Positions 1 to 7,730 of a stretch of 64,000 bases of DNA are shown in pieces (position 1 is the stretch's first letter; the number at the start of each line of letters is the position of its first letter). The position numbers and the translations under genes were made by a program. Origin of the DNA: SHXR01 sp046160305 (GTDB lineage Bacteria; Pseudomonadota; Gammaproteobacteria; Burkholderiales; SG8-39); contig JBJXGX010000151.1 in the NCBI GenBank assembly GCA_046160305.1, positions 1 through 64,000 on the forward strand, written 5' to 3'. Under the pieces are notes generated by a model. It was not told where the DNA came from, did not search any database, and saw only the letters and a program-made list of their open reading frames with translations.

Positions 1-579
1 GCGCAGCTCGCCGCGAACAACACGTTGTCCGATCAGGCGTTCGCGAATGTGAACACCGGGCTAGCCAATCAATTGCGCCGCGTCGCGAAGCTGATTGAAG
101 CCCGTGCGATTCTTGGCGCGAAACGCCAGATTTTCATGGTGTCGATGGGTGGCTACGATACGCACGAGAATGAGGTGGCCGGTCAAGGTCAGCGCTTCAC
201 CGAGCTGAGCGGTGCGCTGCGCGCCTTCGACACCGCGATGACGGCGGTGCAGGCAAGCAACCAGGTCACGGCGTTTACGCTATCGGACTTCGGTCGCACA
301 TTACGCCCGACCGGCACCGGCACCGACCACGCCTGGGGCAATCATCACTTCATCATGGGCGGCGCGGTGAAAGGCGGAACGACGTACGGGGCGTTTCCGA
401 CGCTCGCACTCGGCGGCCCCGATGATGCCGACAACAGCGGTCGCTGGATTCCGACCACGTCCGTCGATCAGTACGGGGCGACCTTGGCGCAATGGTTCGG
501 CGTGGCGCCAGCGAACCTCGCCGCAATATTCCCGAACCTCGCGCGCTTTCCGACGCCAAACCTGGGATTCATGACGTAA
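1..579 (+). CDS. DUF1501 family protein, C-terminal part (5' end outside window)
   Basis: The frame is open from base 1 to the TAA at 577-579, so this is the last 192 residues of a longer protein; family members usually have 400-500 residues and often a Tat signal. Visible family hallmarks are SMGGYDTH (a metal-site-like region), FTLSDFGRT and TDHAWGNHHFIMGGAVKGG, which characterise the DUF1501 branch of the alkaline phosphatase/sulfatase-like superfamily. DUF1501 genes usually pair with a DUF1800 gene, which would lie left of the window; that is inference. The substrate is unknown. The protein is probably exported, but the signal region is not in view. Nothing suggests damage in the visible part. 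Confidence 0.85.
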   Translation, partial: AQLAANNTLSDQAFANVNTGLANQLRRVAKLIEARAILGAKRQIFMVSMGGYDTHENEVAGQGQRFTELSGALRAFDTAMTAVQASNQVTAFTLSDFGRTLRPTGTGTDHAWGNHHFIMGGAVKGGTTYGAFPTLALGGPDDADNSGRWIPTTSVDQYGATLAQWFGVAPANLAAIFPNLARFPTPNLGFMT

Positions 580-735
580 GGCCCCCCGAAGCGTGCGCCG
601 GTGACGCGGCCGTCACGCTTTCTTCGCGCAGCAGCCGCGTCTCGGGCCCGCTTCGGAGTCCCCCTACTCTGAAGTGGGCCTGATTTTCTTGACAGCAGCG
701 GTTGGCCACGGCGGCGCAACCGGAAGGAACCGGGA

Positions 736-764
736 TTGCGACCATGCTAGACTGATACCATAAT
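736..764 (+). promoter_or_regulatory. Candidate sigma70 promoter of the toxin-antitoxin-like pair
   Basis: TTGCGA (736-741) and CATAAT (759-764) are separated by 17 bases, close to the TTGACA-17-TATAAT consensus. Predicted transcription start is near 771. The upstream ATG at 763 falls inside the -10 box, so this promoter could only serve the ATG at 784. Seen by eye only. Confidence 0.5.
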
Positions 765-778
765 GTATTTGTGGTATC
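754..778. promoter_or_regulatory. Candidate operator: 7-bp inverted repeat over the -10 region
   Basis: GATACCA (754-760) and TGGTATC (772-778) are perfect inverted arms with an 11-base spacer. They bracket the -10 box and the predicted transcription start of the ribbon-helix-helix gene. Ribbon-helix-helix antitoxins typically repress their own operons through such sites, so autoregulation is a reasonable inference. Confidence 0.5.
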
Positions 779-783
779 GAAAT

Positions 784-1293
784 ATGGATCGTGTCGCCCG
801 CAGCATTCGTCTCCCACCCGACCTCTGGCATGCGCTCGACGCAGCCGCGCTTGATGCTGGCGCGAAGTCCGGGCGGTTTCGCAGCGCGAACGCCTTGATC
901 GAAGAGATCCTGCGGGCGGGCCTTCGGGATCCGATACCGGCTCGAGAAGAAAGCGCCCCGCTCGACAAGATGCGTGCGGCGCGTCACGCAAAGCAGATCA
1001 AGGACCGCGAACGGGTCGACCGGCTCCTCGCGCTCGTGCGCGCGCTACGGCGCTCAGGCGCGAACCCCAGGCGCGCCGCCCTCGACCACGCGAAAGCGAC
1101 GATCGAGCGATGGCGGCGGCGCCGGTTGGCGAGTCCGCAGTACATCGCGGTATGGGAGCGCTTGCTTGCCGGCGGTATTTCCGAAATCGAGCGCGCAATC
1201 CAAGAGGGATTCGCTGGACTTGGCCCGGAGGCGCTTGCCGCGAATGCTCCGTTCATGATCGGTCCTGTTCCCGCACGGCAAAAGCAACGATGA
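784..1293 (+). CDS. Ribbon-helix-helix putative antitoxin/DNA-binding protein
   Basis: This 169-residue protein starts with an MDRVARSIRLPPDLWHALD-type strand plus helix, followed by an ANALIEEILRAGL helix, a plausible ribbon-helix-helix DNA-binding fold. Residues about 60-115 are very Arg/Lys-rich and helical. The tail (LASPQYIAVWERLLAG...) is unfamiliar to me and could bind the partner. An ATG at 763 would add seven residues, but it sits inside the -10 box; 784 is preferred, leaving only a 13-base leader with no clear Shine-Dalgarno. The stop overlaps the next start (ATGA), so the two are translationally coupled. I infer antitoxin plus autorepressor. It could instead be an ordinary small regulator. 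Confidence 0.6.
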   Translation: MDRVARSIRLPPDLWHALDAAALDAGAKSGRFRSANALIEEILRAGLRDPIPAREESAPLDKMRAARHAKQIKDRERVDRLLALVRALRRSGANPRRAALDHAKATIERWRRRRLASPQYIAVWERLLAGGISEIERAIQEGFAGLGPEALAANAPFMIGPVPARQKQR

Positions 1294-1826
1294 AGCGCAT
1301 CGAGCTTGCGCGCCTTCTGAAGGCGGCCAAGCGCTTGTCGAAGCATCGGGAATTCGTTGTTATCGGCAGCCTGTCGGTGCTTGGTAGCGCAGCCGACCCG
1401 CCGCCTGCGATGATCGGTTCGATCGATGTTGATTTCTATCCGAAGGCCGATCCCGGGCGAATCGACGAGATCGTGCGCGGCCTCGGCGAAGGCAGCGCGT
1501 TCCATCAGCGATACGGCGTCTACGCGGATCCGGTCTCGCCGCATCTGGCGAGCCTACCCGACGGTTGGGAACGCCGGCTAGTGGCGCTTCGCCTCGGTTC
1601 GGAGGTGATCGCATGGTGTCTGGAGCCCAACGACGCCGCCGTATCGAAGTACGTTCGCTGCGAGGAGCGCGACCGGGTGTGGTGTCGCGCGGGCCTTGCG
1701 CATCGCATCCTGTCGGCGCGCACGATTCGATTGCGACTTCGCGTCACCTTCATCGTGGAGCCCGGGGAGATCGAACGCGCACGCGCTGCGTTGGAGGTAG
1801 ACGTGCGCCAGCTTCGTGGCAGCTAG
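1290..1826 (+). CDS. DUF6036-like nucleotidyltransferase-fold protein, putative toxin
   Basis: The protein has 178 residues. VVIGSLSVLGS followed by SIDVDFYPK fits the nucleotidyltransferase pattern of a Gly-Ser turn and an Asp-x-Asp metal site seen in DUF6036/AbiEii-like proteins. It lacks the extra domains of full AbiEii (about 300 residues). The ATG overlaps the upstream stop by four bases, which strongly suggests co-expression with the ribbon-helix-helix gene. Established knowledge: NTase-fold proteins paired with small DNA-binding partners are often type IV or type VII-like toxin-antitoxin pairs that modify tRNA or proteins. Here the target is unknown and toxicity is inference. Confidence 0.6.
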   Translation: MKRIELARLLKAAKRLSKHREFVVIGSLSVLGSAADPPPAMIGSIDVDFYPKADPGRIDEIVRGLGEGSAFHQRYGVYADPVSPHLASLPDGWERRLVALRLGSEVIAWCLEPNDAAVSKYVRCEERDRVWCRAGLAHRILSARTIRLRLRVTFIVEPGEIERARAALEVDVRQLRGS

Positions 1827-1877
1827 AAATTCGGGCGGCCTGCCGCGCGGATCAATCCACCTTCGCGGCCGCCGGCT

Positions 1878-2129
1878 GATCGGCGCGAATGACTTGACCG
1901 GGTCGTACCCGACGCTTCGATACAGGGTTGGTGCCGAAGCAAGCGACCCCGTCGTCCCAATCGCGAGGGTGTGACCATCTGGCGGCGACTTCGCTACCGC
2001 TTCGAGGCCGATGGTGCCCGCCGCGCCCGCTCGATTCTCGACAACAACGGGCTGACCAAGCGCTTGCGAAAGCGGTGTCGCGGTCACACGCGCCACCGCA
2101 TCGAGCGGACCCAAGAAGATTCGATTCAA
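1878..2129 (-). pseudogene. Bug/TctC family binding-protein remnant
   Basis: About 72 residues of a Bug protein survive, including QPVVVENRAGAAGTIG and SPPDGHTLAIGTTGS, running to YDPVKSFAPI near 1878. After that the frame reads unrelated sequence and stops. The first roughly 40 residues (signal peptide and first strand) and the last 200 are missing; intact members have about 325. No Shine-Dalgarno or signal peptide is seen, so this is a fossil, one of three broken Bug loci in the window. It abuts the Uma2 gene end at 2135. Confidence 0.85.
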
Positions 2130-2134
2130 TAGAC

Positions 2135-2719
2135 CTATCGCACATCTTCATCCGATGGGGGCGCGGGAACATCCTCGAATATCACGTCGAACGACGTCTC
2201 GAAGTCCAGACTTTCGAATCGCACCTTCTCGGCTGGCTTGCAGACCGTTGGGAGCGCCCATTCCCCGTTTGCGGCGCGCCGATGGATCTCGATGCGCCAG
2301 AACGCCGGATCGATCAGAACGTACTCGGTCAGCTCGGCGATCGCGCGATAGATGCTCCACTTTTCGACGCGATCGCGACCCTGCGTGGAAGGCGACAGCA
2401 CCTCCAAGATCCATTTAGCGCTGGTCGCTTCGAGCTCGTTGATCTGATCGCGCCTGCAGGTGACGAACAGGTCTGGATAGAACCGTGCGCGATCGAGGTC
2501 TGCCCGCAGTGCGAACTCCGGCCCGAAAAGTTGACAGCCCGTATTTCGCAGATGTGGCCTCAACGCCGAAACGAGATTGTTGCGGACGATGTCATGGCTC
2601 CGAGTCCCGCCCGTCATGGCGAAGATCTCGCCATCAAGATATTCGTGCTTACCGGCCTGATTTCTTTCCCAGGCGATAAACTGGACCATGCTCATTGCTT
2701 TGAATGCGAGATTACCCAT
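2135..2719 (-). CDS. Uma2 family endonuclease (DUF820)
   Basis: This 194-residue protein has the normal family length. Visible Uma2 landmarks are FIAWERNQAGKHEYLDGEIF at the N terminus, HDIVRNNLVSALRPHL, PDLFVTC and WILEVLSPST, giving the PD-(D/E)xK-like acidic residues (Asp in PDLF, Glu in LEVLSPST). The family is a restriction-endonuclease-like fold, common in cyanobacteria and scattered in proteobacteria; its role is unknown. The start at 2719 gives the usual MGxxAxKAM opening; 2695 is a weaker alternative. It stands alone next to a Bug fossil, which may mean it was acquired. Confidence 0.88.
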   Translation of the reverse strand: MGNLAFKAMSMVQFIAWERNQAGKHEYLDGEIFAMTGGTRSHDIVRNNLVSALRPHLRNTGCQLFGPEFALRADLDRARFYPDLFVTCRRDQINELEATSAKWILEVLSPSTQGRDRVEKWSIYRAIAELTEYVLIDPAFWRIEIHRRAANGEWALPTVCKPAEKVRFESLDFETSFDVIFEDVPAPPSDEDVR

Positions 2720-2898
2720 CGGGCACGCTCCTGTTCTGCGACGCTATGAAGGTAGCGTAGCGCAAGCGCGGACGCAACGGGCGCGCCGATGCCGTCCAGG
2801 GTCCTTGTGGCAATGGGCATCATGAATAGCGTTCTTCCCAGTCTTTGCCAATTCAATCTTGGCGCCTCGCTGGTGCGATCCGACTCCATGCGTTACGG

Positions 2899-3855
2899 CT
2901 ACGCCACCTTCGGCATCACTTCCGCCGCGAATCGTTCCATCGCTGCAATGGATTCCGCCAACGTGTCGCGCTGAAAATTGAAGAGGCAATGGCGCACGCC
3001 GGCCTCTCCCAATCGCGCGATGTCTTCGGCCACAGCGGTTGCATTGCCCGTCATGAGATGGCGCTCGCCGTGGTCCGTTGTGATGGTTTGATTCTCGCGA
3101 TACCAGTTTGCCCAGTATGAAAGATCGATCGCATGCGGATCGCGCCCGTTCTGCTCCGCTTGCGCGCGCAACGAACTTACTGCTGTCTTGTATCGCTCGA
3201 CGGTATTGAGCGGAAATTCCGGATTCGCACCGATCGGATACCAGCCGTCGCCAAAGCGTGCGGCGCGTCGTAGTGCAGCCGGGCTTTCGCCGCCGATCCA
3301 CAACGGCGGGTGCGGTTTTTGCACCGGCTTGGGTAGGAAGCTTATGTTCGAGAAGCGCGCGTACTTGCCCTCGAACTGCGGGGCGTCTTTCGTCCATAGC
3401 TCCTTGAAGATCGCGAGGTACTCGTCGGTCACCTTGCCGCGCTCCGCGAAGGGCGGTGCGCCGATCGCGACGAATTCTTCAGCCATCCAGCCCGCGCCAC
3501 AGCCAACGGTTATCCGGCCGCCGCTCAATACGTCGATGGTGGCCAACATCTTCGCGGTCAATACGGGTTGGCGATGCGGGACGACCATCACCGAGGTCAA
3601 TAGGCGCGCTTTCGACGTGGCCGCGGCCAGATACGCCATGACCGCAAGCGGCTCCATGCAATCGCCGCTCGCCGCGCCCCGCATCTTGCGGTCTTGGCTG
3701 TATGGATAGAGCGAATCGATCTGCCGGGGAATGACGATGTGATCGGCCATCGCGAAGTATCGATAGCCCAATTCTTCGCCGCGCTTGGCGAACGCGTCGA
3801 TGGCCTGCGTACCGGCGATGCCGCCGCGAGTGGGAATGCTGAAACCGAAGTCCAT
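2899..3855 (-). CDS. LLM class oxidoreductase (luciferase-like monooxygenase)
   Basis: This 318-residue TIM-barrel flavin-dependent monooxygenase resembles the TIGR03619 group: MDFGFSIPTRGG start, YFAMADHIVIP, LTSVMVVPHRQPVLTAKMLAT, GRITVGCGAGWMAEEF and PPLWIGGESPAALRRAARFGDGW. The frame is open back to 4023, but the ATG at 3855 preceded by GAGGAA matches the usual family start, and the extra upstream residues lie in a repeat. Similar proteins are annotated F420-dependent; in betaproteobacteria FMN is more likely. The substrate is unknown. The AraC gene at 4081 diverges from it and might control it. Confidence 0.88.
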   Translation of the reverse strand: MDFGFSIPTRGGIAGTQAIDAFAKRGEELGYRYFAMADHIVIPRQIDSLYPYSQDRKMRGAASGDCMEPLAVMAYLAAATSKARLLTSVMVVPHRQPVLTAKMLATIDVLSGGRITVGCGAGWMAEEFVAIGAPPFAERGKVTDEYLAIFKELWTKDAPQFEGKYARFSNISFLPKPVQKPHPPLWIGGESPAALRRAARFGDGWYPIGANPEFPLNTVERYKTAVSSLRAQAEQNGRDPHAIDLSYWANWYRENQTITTDHGERHLMTGNATAVAEDIARLGEAGVRHCLFNFQRDTLAESIAAMERFAAEVMPKVA

Positions 3856-3886
3856 TGGCGTTTCCTCGGGAGGGGAGATGGGACTG

Positions 3887-3995
3887 GGGTGAACGGTCAA
3901 TCGCCTAAGCCTAGGCGAACGAAAGAACGGGGACGCTTTCATTATGTCCTCGATTGAGAGGACGGCTGGCAAATCGGTTAGTTGGCTTAGTTGCG
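3887..3995 (+). repeat. Dispersed intergenic repeat, copy A (diverged)
   Basis: This stretch aligns over about 100 bases, with a few small indels, to 42788-42895. Shared blocks in the same order are GGTCAATCGC, GGGGACGCT, ATGTCCTC, TGAGAGGACGG, GCAAATCG and TTGGCTTA. GTCCTC/GAGAGGAC forms a small hairpin. The copy lies between the divergent LLM and AraC genes and lacks the clean terminal palindrome of the other copy. Confidence 0.75.
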
Positions 3996-4080
3996 TTGAA
4001 TTCCGTGACGTTCCAGAATCCACGCCACAACGCAGCGCCCGTCACCGCCCGTCACGGTTGGCCGATCGCGGAGTTTTCTG

Positions 4081-4878
4081 ATGCGTACGAGTGCTTCTGA
4101 GACTGACTTCATCGTGGTGGCGCCTTCGGACCGTCTCAGGCGTTTCATCAGTCACTATTGGCTTAGTCGGAACAACAGCGAATCGACCTATGTGGCGCTG
4201 CCAGATGGGTCCGTCGACATCGTCATTGAAGAAAGTTCCGTCGCAGCGCGAAGTTGGGTATTCGGCTCGACCACCTCGCGAACGGAAATTCCGCTTGCGA
4301 CAAACGTTCATTATCTCGGCGTGCGATTCGCGCCCGGGCAAAGCCGTCACTTCATCCGCGCTGCGGCACGGGAATTGACGGATGCGCATGAATCGACGCG
4401 TGGATTGCTAGGTTTCTCGCTCGATGGTGTTTCGAGTGCCCTGACCGACGATCGTGTGTTTTCCCGAATCGATCGCCTGATCGAAACCTACTTGGGTAGG
4501 GTACCGCCGAACGATTCGTGCATCGACGGCATTATTCGTCGAATCGGGGCGATGCACGGATCCGAACGCATCGACGAGATTGCTTCGATGGCTGGTTGGA
4601 GTCGGCGGCACCTTGAGCGCGTGTTTCTCGAAACCGTGGGCGTGTCGGCGAAATTCTTCTCAATGATCGCGCGCGCCAACTACGCGCGGTGTCTCTTGCG
4701 ATCCCCGATGAACCCGGGCTTGGCACAAGTTGCTATCGATGCCGGTTACGCCGATCAAAGCCACATGTCCCGTGACTTCCGGCGATTGACCGGTCTATCG
4801 CCCTGCGCGTTCGCGAAGCCCCATGTCGCATTTATTCAAGACGCACCGGAACCACGTACGCAAACTGGCGCTCCCTAA
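4081..4878 (+). CDS. AraC family transcriptional regulator
   Basis: The 265-residue protein has two parts. Residues about 10-105 (FISHYWLSRN, LPDGSVDIVIEE, YLGVRFAPGQ) match the DUF6597-type N-terminal sensing domain. Residues about 160-250 are the double helix-turn-helix: RIDEIASMAGWSRRHLERVF, then LAQVAIDAGYADQSHMSRDF and a GLSP end. The second motif AGYADQSHMSRDFRRLTG is the classical AraC signature. It is followed after 18 bases by a VOC gene and then a second LLM gene, both on the same strand, and diverges from the first LLM gene; these are plausible targets. The effector is unknown. Confidence 0.93.
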   Translation: MRTSASETDFIVVAPSDRLRRFISHYWLSRNNSESTYVALPDGSVDIVIEESSVAARSWVFGSTTSRTEIPLATNVHYLGVRFAPGQSRHFIRAAARELTDAHESTRGLLGFSLDGVSSALTDDRVFSRIDRLIETYLGRVPPNDSCIDGIIRRIGAMHGSERIDEIASMAGWSRRHLERVFLETVGVSAKFFSMIARANYARCLLRSPMNPGLAQVAIDAGYADQSHMSRDFRRLTGLSPCAFAKPHVAFIQDAPEPRTQTGAP

Positions 4879-4896
4879 CGAGAAGAGGCGCGTCCG

Positions 4897-5283
4897 ATGA
4901 AACTCTGGTCAGGCATCGTTACCGAGAAGGTTCAAGAATCGCGGGATTTTTACGTTCGACTCTTCGGCTGTGAGGTGATCTACGAGGGCGAGGGGGGATG
5001 GTTCGTGCTGCTGAGACATGGGGAGAGCGAGCTGGGATTTCTGCGACCGAATCTCGATTCACAGGCGTCGATTTTTCGGCCGGCGTTCCAGGGAAAAGGC
5101 ATATGGGTCACCGTGGACGTGGACGACGCGCAAGCCGAATACGCACGCATTCAATCCTTGGGGATGCCGATCGAAGTCGCGATTCGCGATGAACCGTGGG
5201 GTGATCGGCATTTCGTCATCGTCGATCCGAACGGTATCGCCGTTGACGTCGTCGAGCGCGTGCAACCCGTGCAACCGGGTTGA
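4897..5283 (+). CDS. VOC (glyoxalase/bleomycin-resistance fold) protein
   Basis: A 128-residue single-module VOC protein with two beta-alpha-beta-beta-beta units: KVQESRDFYVRLFGCEVIYE, then GIWVTVDVDDAQAEYARIQS and the closing HFVIVDPNGIAVDVVE. The final Asp-Pro-Asn-Gly turn and a Glu in VVE are typical of the metal-binding end of the fold. The ATG follows AGAAGAGGCG. It lies 18 bases after the AraC gene and is probably co-transcribed. The reaction cannot be told from sequence; members include dioxygenases, glyoxalases and antibiotic-binding proteins. Confidence 0.85.
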   Translation: MKLWSGIVTEKVQESRDFYVRLFGCEVIYEGEGGWFVLLRHGESELGFLRPNLDSQASIFRPAFQGKGIWVTVDVDDAQAEYARIQSLGMPIEVAIRDEPWGDRHFVIVDPNGIAVDVVERVQPVQPG

Positions 5284-5430
5284 GTCGTCGCGTTGGAGGA
5301 AGCCGTTGAAAGGCACGGTCGCCTCGGTGGGTACGCGATCCCACGTGAATGCCGGAGTGGAAGGGCGTTTTTGCAAGGGGCTGTAAGATCGGGTCATCCT
5401 CCACCTCGACCCTTCTTGCGAGCCTCTTGC

Positions 5431-6606
5431 ATGGCGAATCTCACGCAGCGCCTTCCCCTCAAGTTCGGCCTCTTCCACGGGCCGCACCACGCCACCAATC
5501 TCGATCCGACCTACGCCTTCGAGCGCGATCTCATGCTGATGGAGCATATCGATCGACTCGGATTCGACGAGGCCTGGATCGGCGAGCATCATTCTGGCGG
5601 GTTCGAGATCATCGCGGCGCCCGAAGTGTTCATCGCGGCGGCGGCCGAGCGCACGCGTCACATTCGCTTGGGTACGGGCGTGAAATCGCTGCCCTACCAT
5701 CACCCGTTCATCGTTGCTGAAACGATGGCGCAACTCGATCACATGACGCGCGGTCGCGTCATGTTCGGCGCGGGCCCCGGTGCGCTGCCCACCGATGCGC
5801 AGATGTTCGGATTGACACCCTCTGATCTGCGCCCTCGAATGGAGGAATCGCTCGATTGCATCGTTGCGTTGTTGCGTGGCGAGATCGTGACCAAGAAGAC
5901 CAACTGGTTCGAGTTGAAGGAGGCGCGTCTTGGGTTCGGCTGCTATACCAAGCCGATGATGGAGCTTGCAGTGACCTCGATCCGTTCACCGGCCGGCGTG
6001 CAGGCGGCCGGCCGCCATGGAGCAGGGGTGCTCGTGCTGGGCGGCATCGACGATGATTCGCTTGCGCATCACGCGAGCAATTGGCGCATCTACGAAGAGA
6101 CCTGCGTGAAGCATGGCCATCTGGCGGACCGCGCCAAATGGAAGTTCACGTTGATGATCCACGCCGCCGAAACGCGCGAGCAGGCGAAGAAGGACCTGCA
6201 ATACGGTCTGGACAAGTACATCGGTTATTCGAACGACATCATCCCCGCGTCGAACCCTATCCCGCGCGGTCTGCCGGATCCGGTGCAATGGATCATCGAG
6301 AACCGGCGCGCGATTGTCGGTACGCCCGATGATGTGGTGGCAGGCATTGAACGCGTGCGCGAAAAAGTGGGCGACTTTGGCGGTGTCCTCGTCTTCCAGC
6401 ATGACTGGGCGAATTGGCCGGCGACCTTGCGCAGCCTCGATTTGATCGCGGAAGAGGTGCGGCCGCGGATCAACAACACGAACTGGCAGAGGCAGGACAG
6501 CTACGATCGCAATGCGCCAAAGCAGGTGGCCAATCGGGCGTTGGCGAGTCAGGGTATCGCGGAGGCACAGGCGCGCTTCGAGCAGGCGAAGCGGGTGGGC
6601 AAGTAA
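5431..6606 (+). CDS. LLM class flavin-dependent oxidoreductase
   Basis: A 391-residue luciferase-like monooxygenase of the alkanal/limonene-monooxygenase branch. Landmarks are KFGLFHGPHH, DRLGFDEAWIGEHHSGGFE, RTRHIRLGTGVKSLPYHHPF, GRVMFGAGPGALPTDAQMFG and IVGTPDDVVAGIERVRE. The frame is open back to 5293, but the ATG at 5431 gives the family-like MANLTQRLPLKFGLF start; no strong Shine-Dalgarno precedes it. The C-terminal 40 residues are polar and probably helical. It uses reduced flavin and O2; the substrate is unknown. It is convergent with the Bug gene at 6610, leaving only three bases between the stops. Confidence 0.9.
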   Translation: MANLTQRLPLKFGLFHGPHHATNLDPTYAFERDLMLMEHIDRLGFDEAWIGEHHSGGFEIIAAPEVFIAAAAERTRHIRLGTGVKSLPYHHPFIVAETMAQLDHMTRGRVMFGAGPGALPTDAQMFGLTPSDLRPRMEESLDCIVALLRGEIVTKKTNWFELKEARLGFGCYTKPMMELAVTSIRSPAGVQAAGRHGAGVLVLGGIDDDSLAHHASNWRIYEETCVKHGHLADRAKWKFTLMIHAAETREQAKKDLQYGLDKYIGYSNDIIPASNPIPRGLPDPVQWIIENRRAIVGTPDDVVAGIERVREKVGDFGGVLVFQHDWANWPATLRSLDLIAEEVRPRINNTNWQRQDSYDRNAPKQVANRALASQGIAEAQARFEQAKRVGK

Positions 6607-6609
6607 GGC

Positions 6610-7590
6610 TCAATCCGCCGTTATGCCGCGCTCCTTGATGAGTTTGGCGTAGCGCGTAGTTTCCCGCATAATGAATTCGCCCGCGCCTTCCGGCGTAGTC
6701 GCGAACACTTCGAGTCCCTCGCGTGCGAATCGTTCGATCATCGCGGGTGCGGCGGTGACCTGATTGATCGCCGCATTCAGCTTCAAGACAATTTCCTGCG
6801 GCGTACCGGCCGGTGCGAGGACCGCGAACCAACTCGTGAAATCGTAGCCAGGCACACCGGCTTCGTTGATCGATGGCGTGTCGGGCAGCAACGCGCTGCG
6901 CTTTTCAGTCGTCACGCCGAGCGCGCGCAGCCTGCCCGTCTTGATATGCGGAAGTGCCGCCGCGAGCGACGGAAAGCTGAAATCGACTTGACCGGCGAGC
7001 GTATCGGTCAGCGCCGGCCCACCGCCGCGATACGGAATATGCAGCGCGAAGGTATTGGTCATGTCCTTGAACATCTCGGCCGCGAGATGGAAGTTCGTTC
7101 CGGTGCCGGCGGATGCGTAGTTGAGCTTGCCCGGCCGCGCGCGAATGAGCGTGAGCAACTCGGCAAGCGTGTTGGCCGTGACGTTCGTGTTCACGACCAG
7201 CACATGCGGCAGCCGCCCCACCATCGCCACCGGTGTGAAGTTCTTTTGAATGTCGTAGCCCTGCTTCGGAAAGAACGCGGCGTTGGTCGCGATCGGTGTG
7301 GTGTTCAAGACGATCGTGTAGCCATCGGGTTTCGCGCGGGCCGCTTGCTCCATGCCGATGTTGCCTGACGCGCCCGATCGGTTCTCGACCACCACGCTGC
7401 CACCGATTGCCTTGGCGAGCGGCTCGGCGATGATGCGGGATGTGATATCCACGCTGCCGCCGGGCGGGAATGGCGCAATGATCGTGATCGGTTGCGCCGG
7501 GTAACTTTGCGCGTGCGCCGCGACAACGACGATTGCGCTCACCAGTCCGGACAGTGCGAGCACAGCGCTTGAAAGGATGGTTGATCGCAT
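6610..7590 (-). CDS. Bug/TctC family tripartite tricarboxylate transporter substrate-binding protein (intact)
   Basis: A full-length (326 residues) periplasmic binding protein. Residues 1-27 form a signal peptide ending AAHAQS. ITIIAPFPPGGSVDITSR is the N-terminal strand-loop of the family, VVVENRSGASGNIG the second hallmark, and HIPYRGGGPALTDTLAGQV the ligand-loop region. Bug proteins capture carboxylates or amides for TctAB-type permeases; no TctAB gene is in the window, so it is an orphan binder. Ligand unknown. It diverges from ppnN with a 140-base gap. Confidence 0.93.
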   Translation of the reverse strand: MRSTILSSAVLALSGLVSAIVVVAAHAQSYPAQPITIIAPFPPGGSVDITSRIIAEPLAKAIGGSVVVENRSGASGNIGMEQAARAKPDGYTIVLNTTPIATNAAFFPKQGYDIQKNFTPVAMVGRLPHVLVVNTNVTANTLAELLTLIRARPGKLNYASAGTGTNFHLAAEMFKDMTNTFALHIPYRGGGPALTDTLAGQVDFSFPSLAAALPHIKTGRLRALGVTTEKRSALLPDTPSINEAGVPGYDFTSWFAVLAPAGTPQEIVLKLNAAINQVTAAPAMIERFAREGLEVFATTPEGAGEFIMRETTRYAKLIKERGITAD

Positions 7591-7730
7591 GAGTGAGGGC
7601 CTTCCTGTAATGCGGGGATTCTACGCCCCGCTTTATTGATCGATTGGTCGCCGGCGTGGGATACACTTTGTCCGTTCATGCCGCGCCTTGCTGATCCCCA
7701 CGAGGGCAGCGGCTTCGCCGCTCATTACCT

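Noticed and set aside
763..783. Seven extra N-terminal residues on the ribbon-helix-helix protein
   Set aside because: The ATG lies inside the predicted -10 box; the 784 start is preferred.
2899..6606. F420-dependent oxidoreductases (two LLM genes)
   Set aside because: Sequence alone cannot separate F420 from FMN users, and no F420 biosynthesis gene is in the window, so only the LLM class is claimed.
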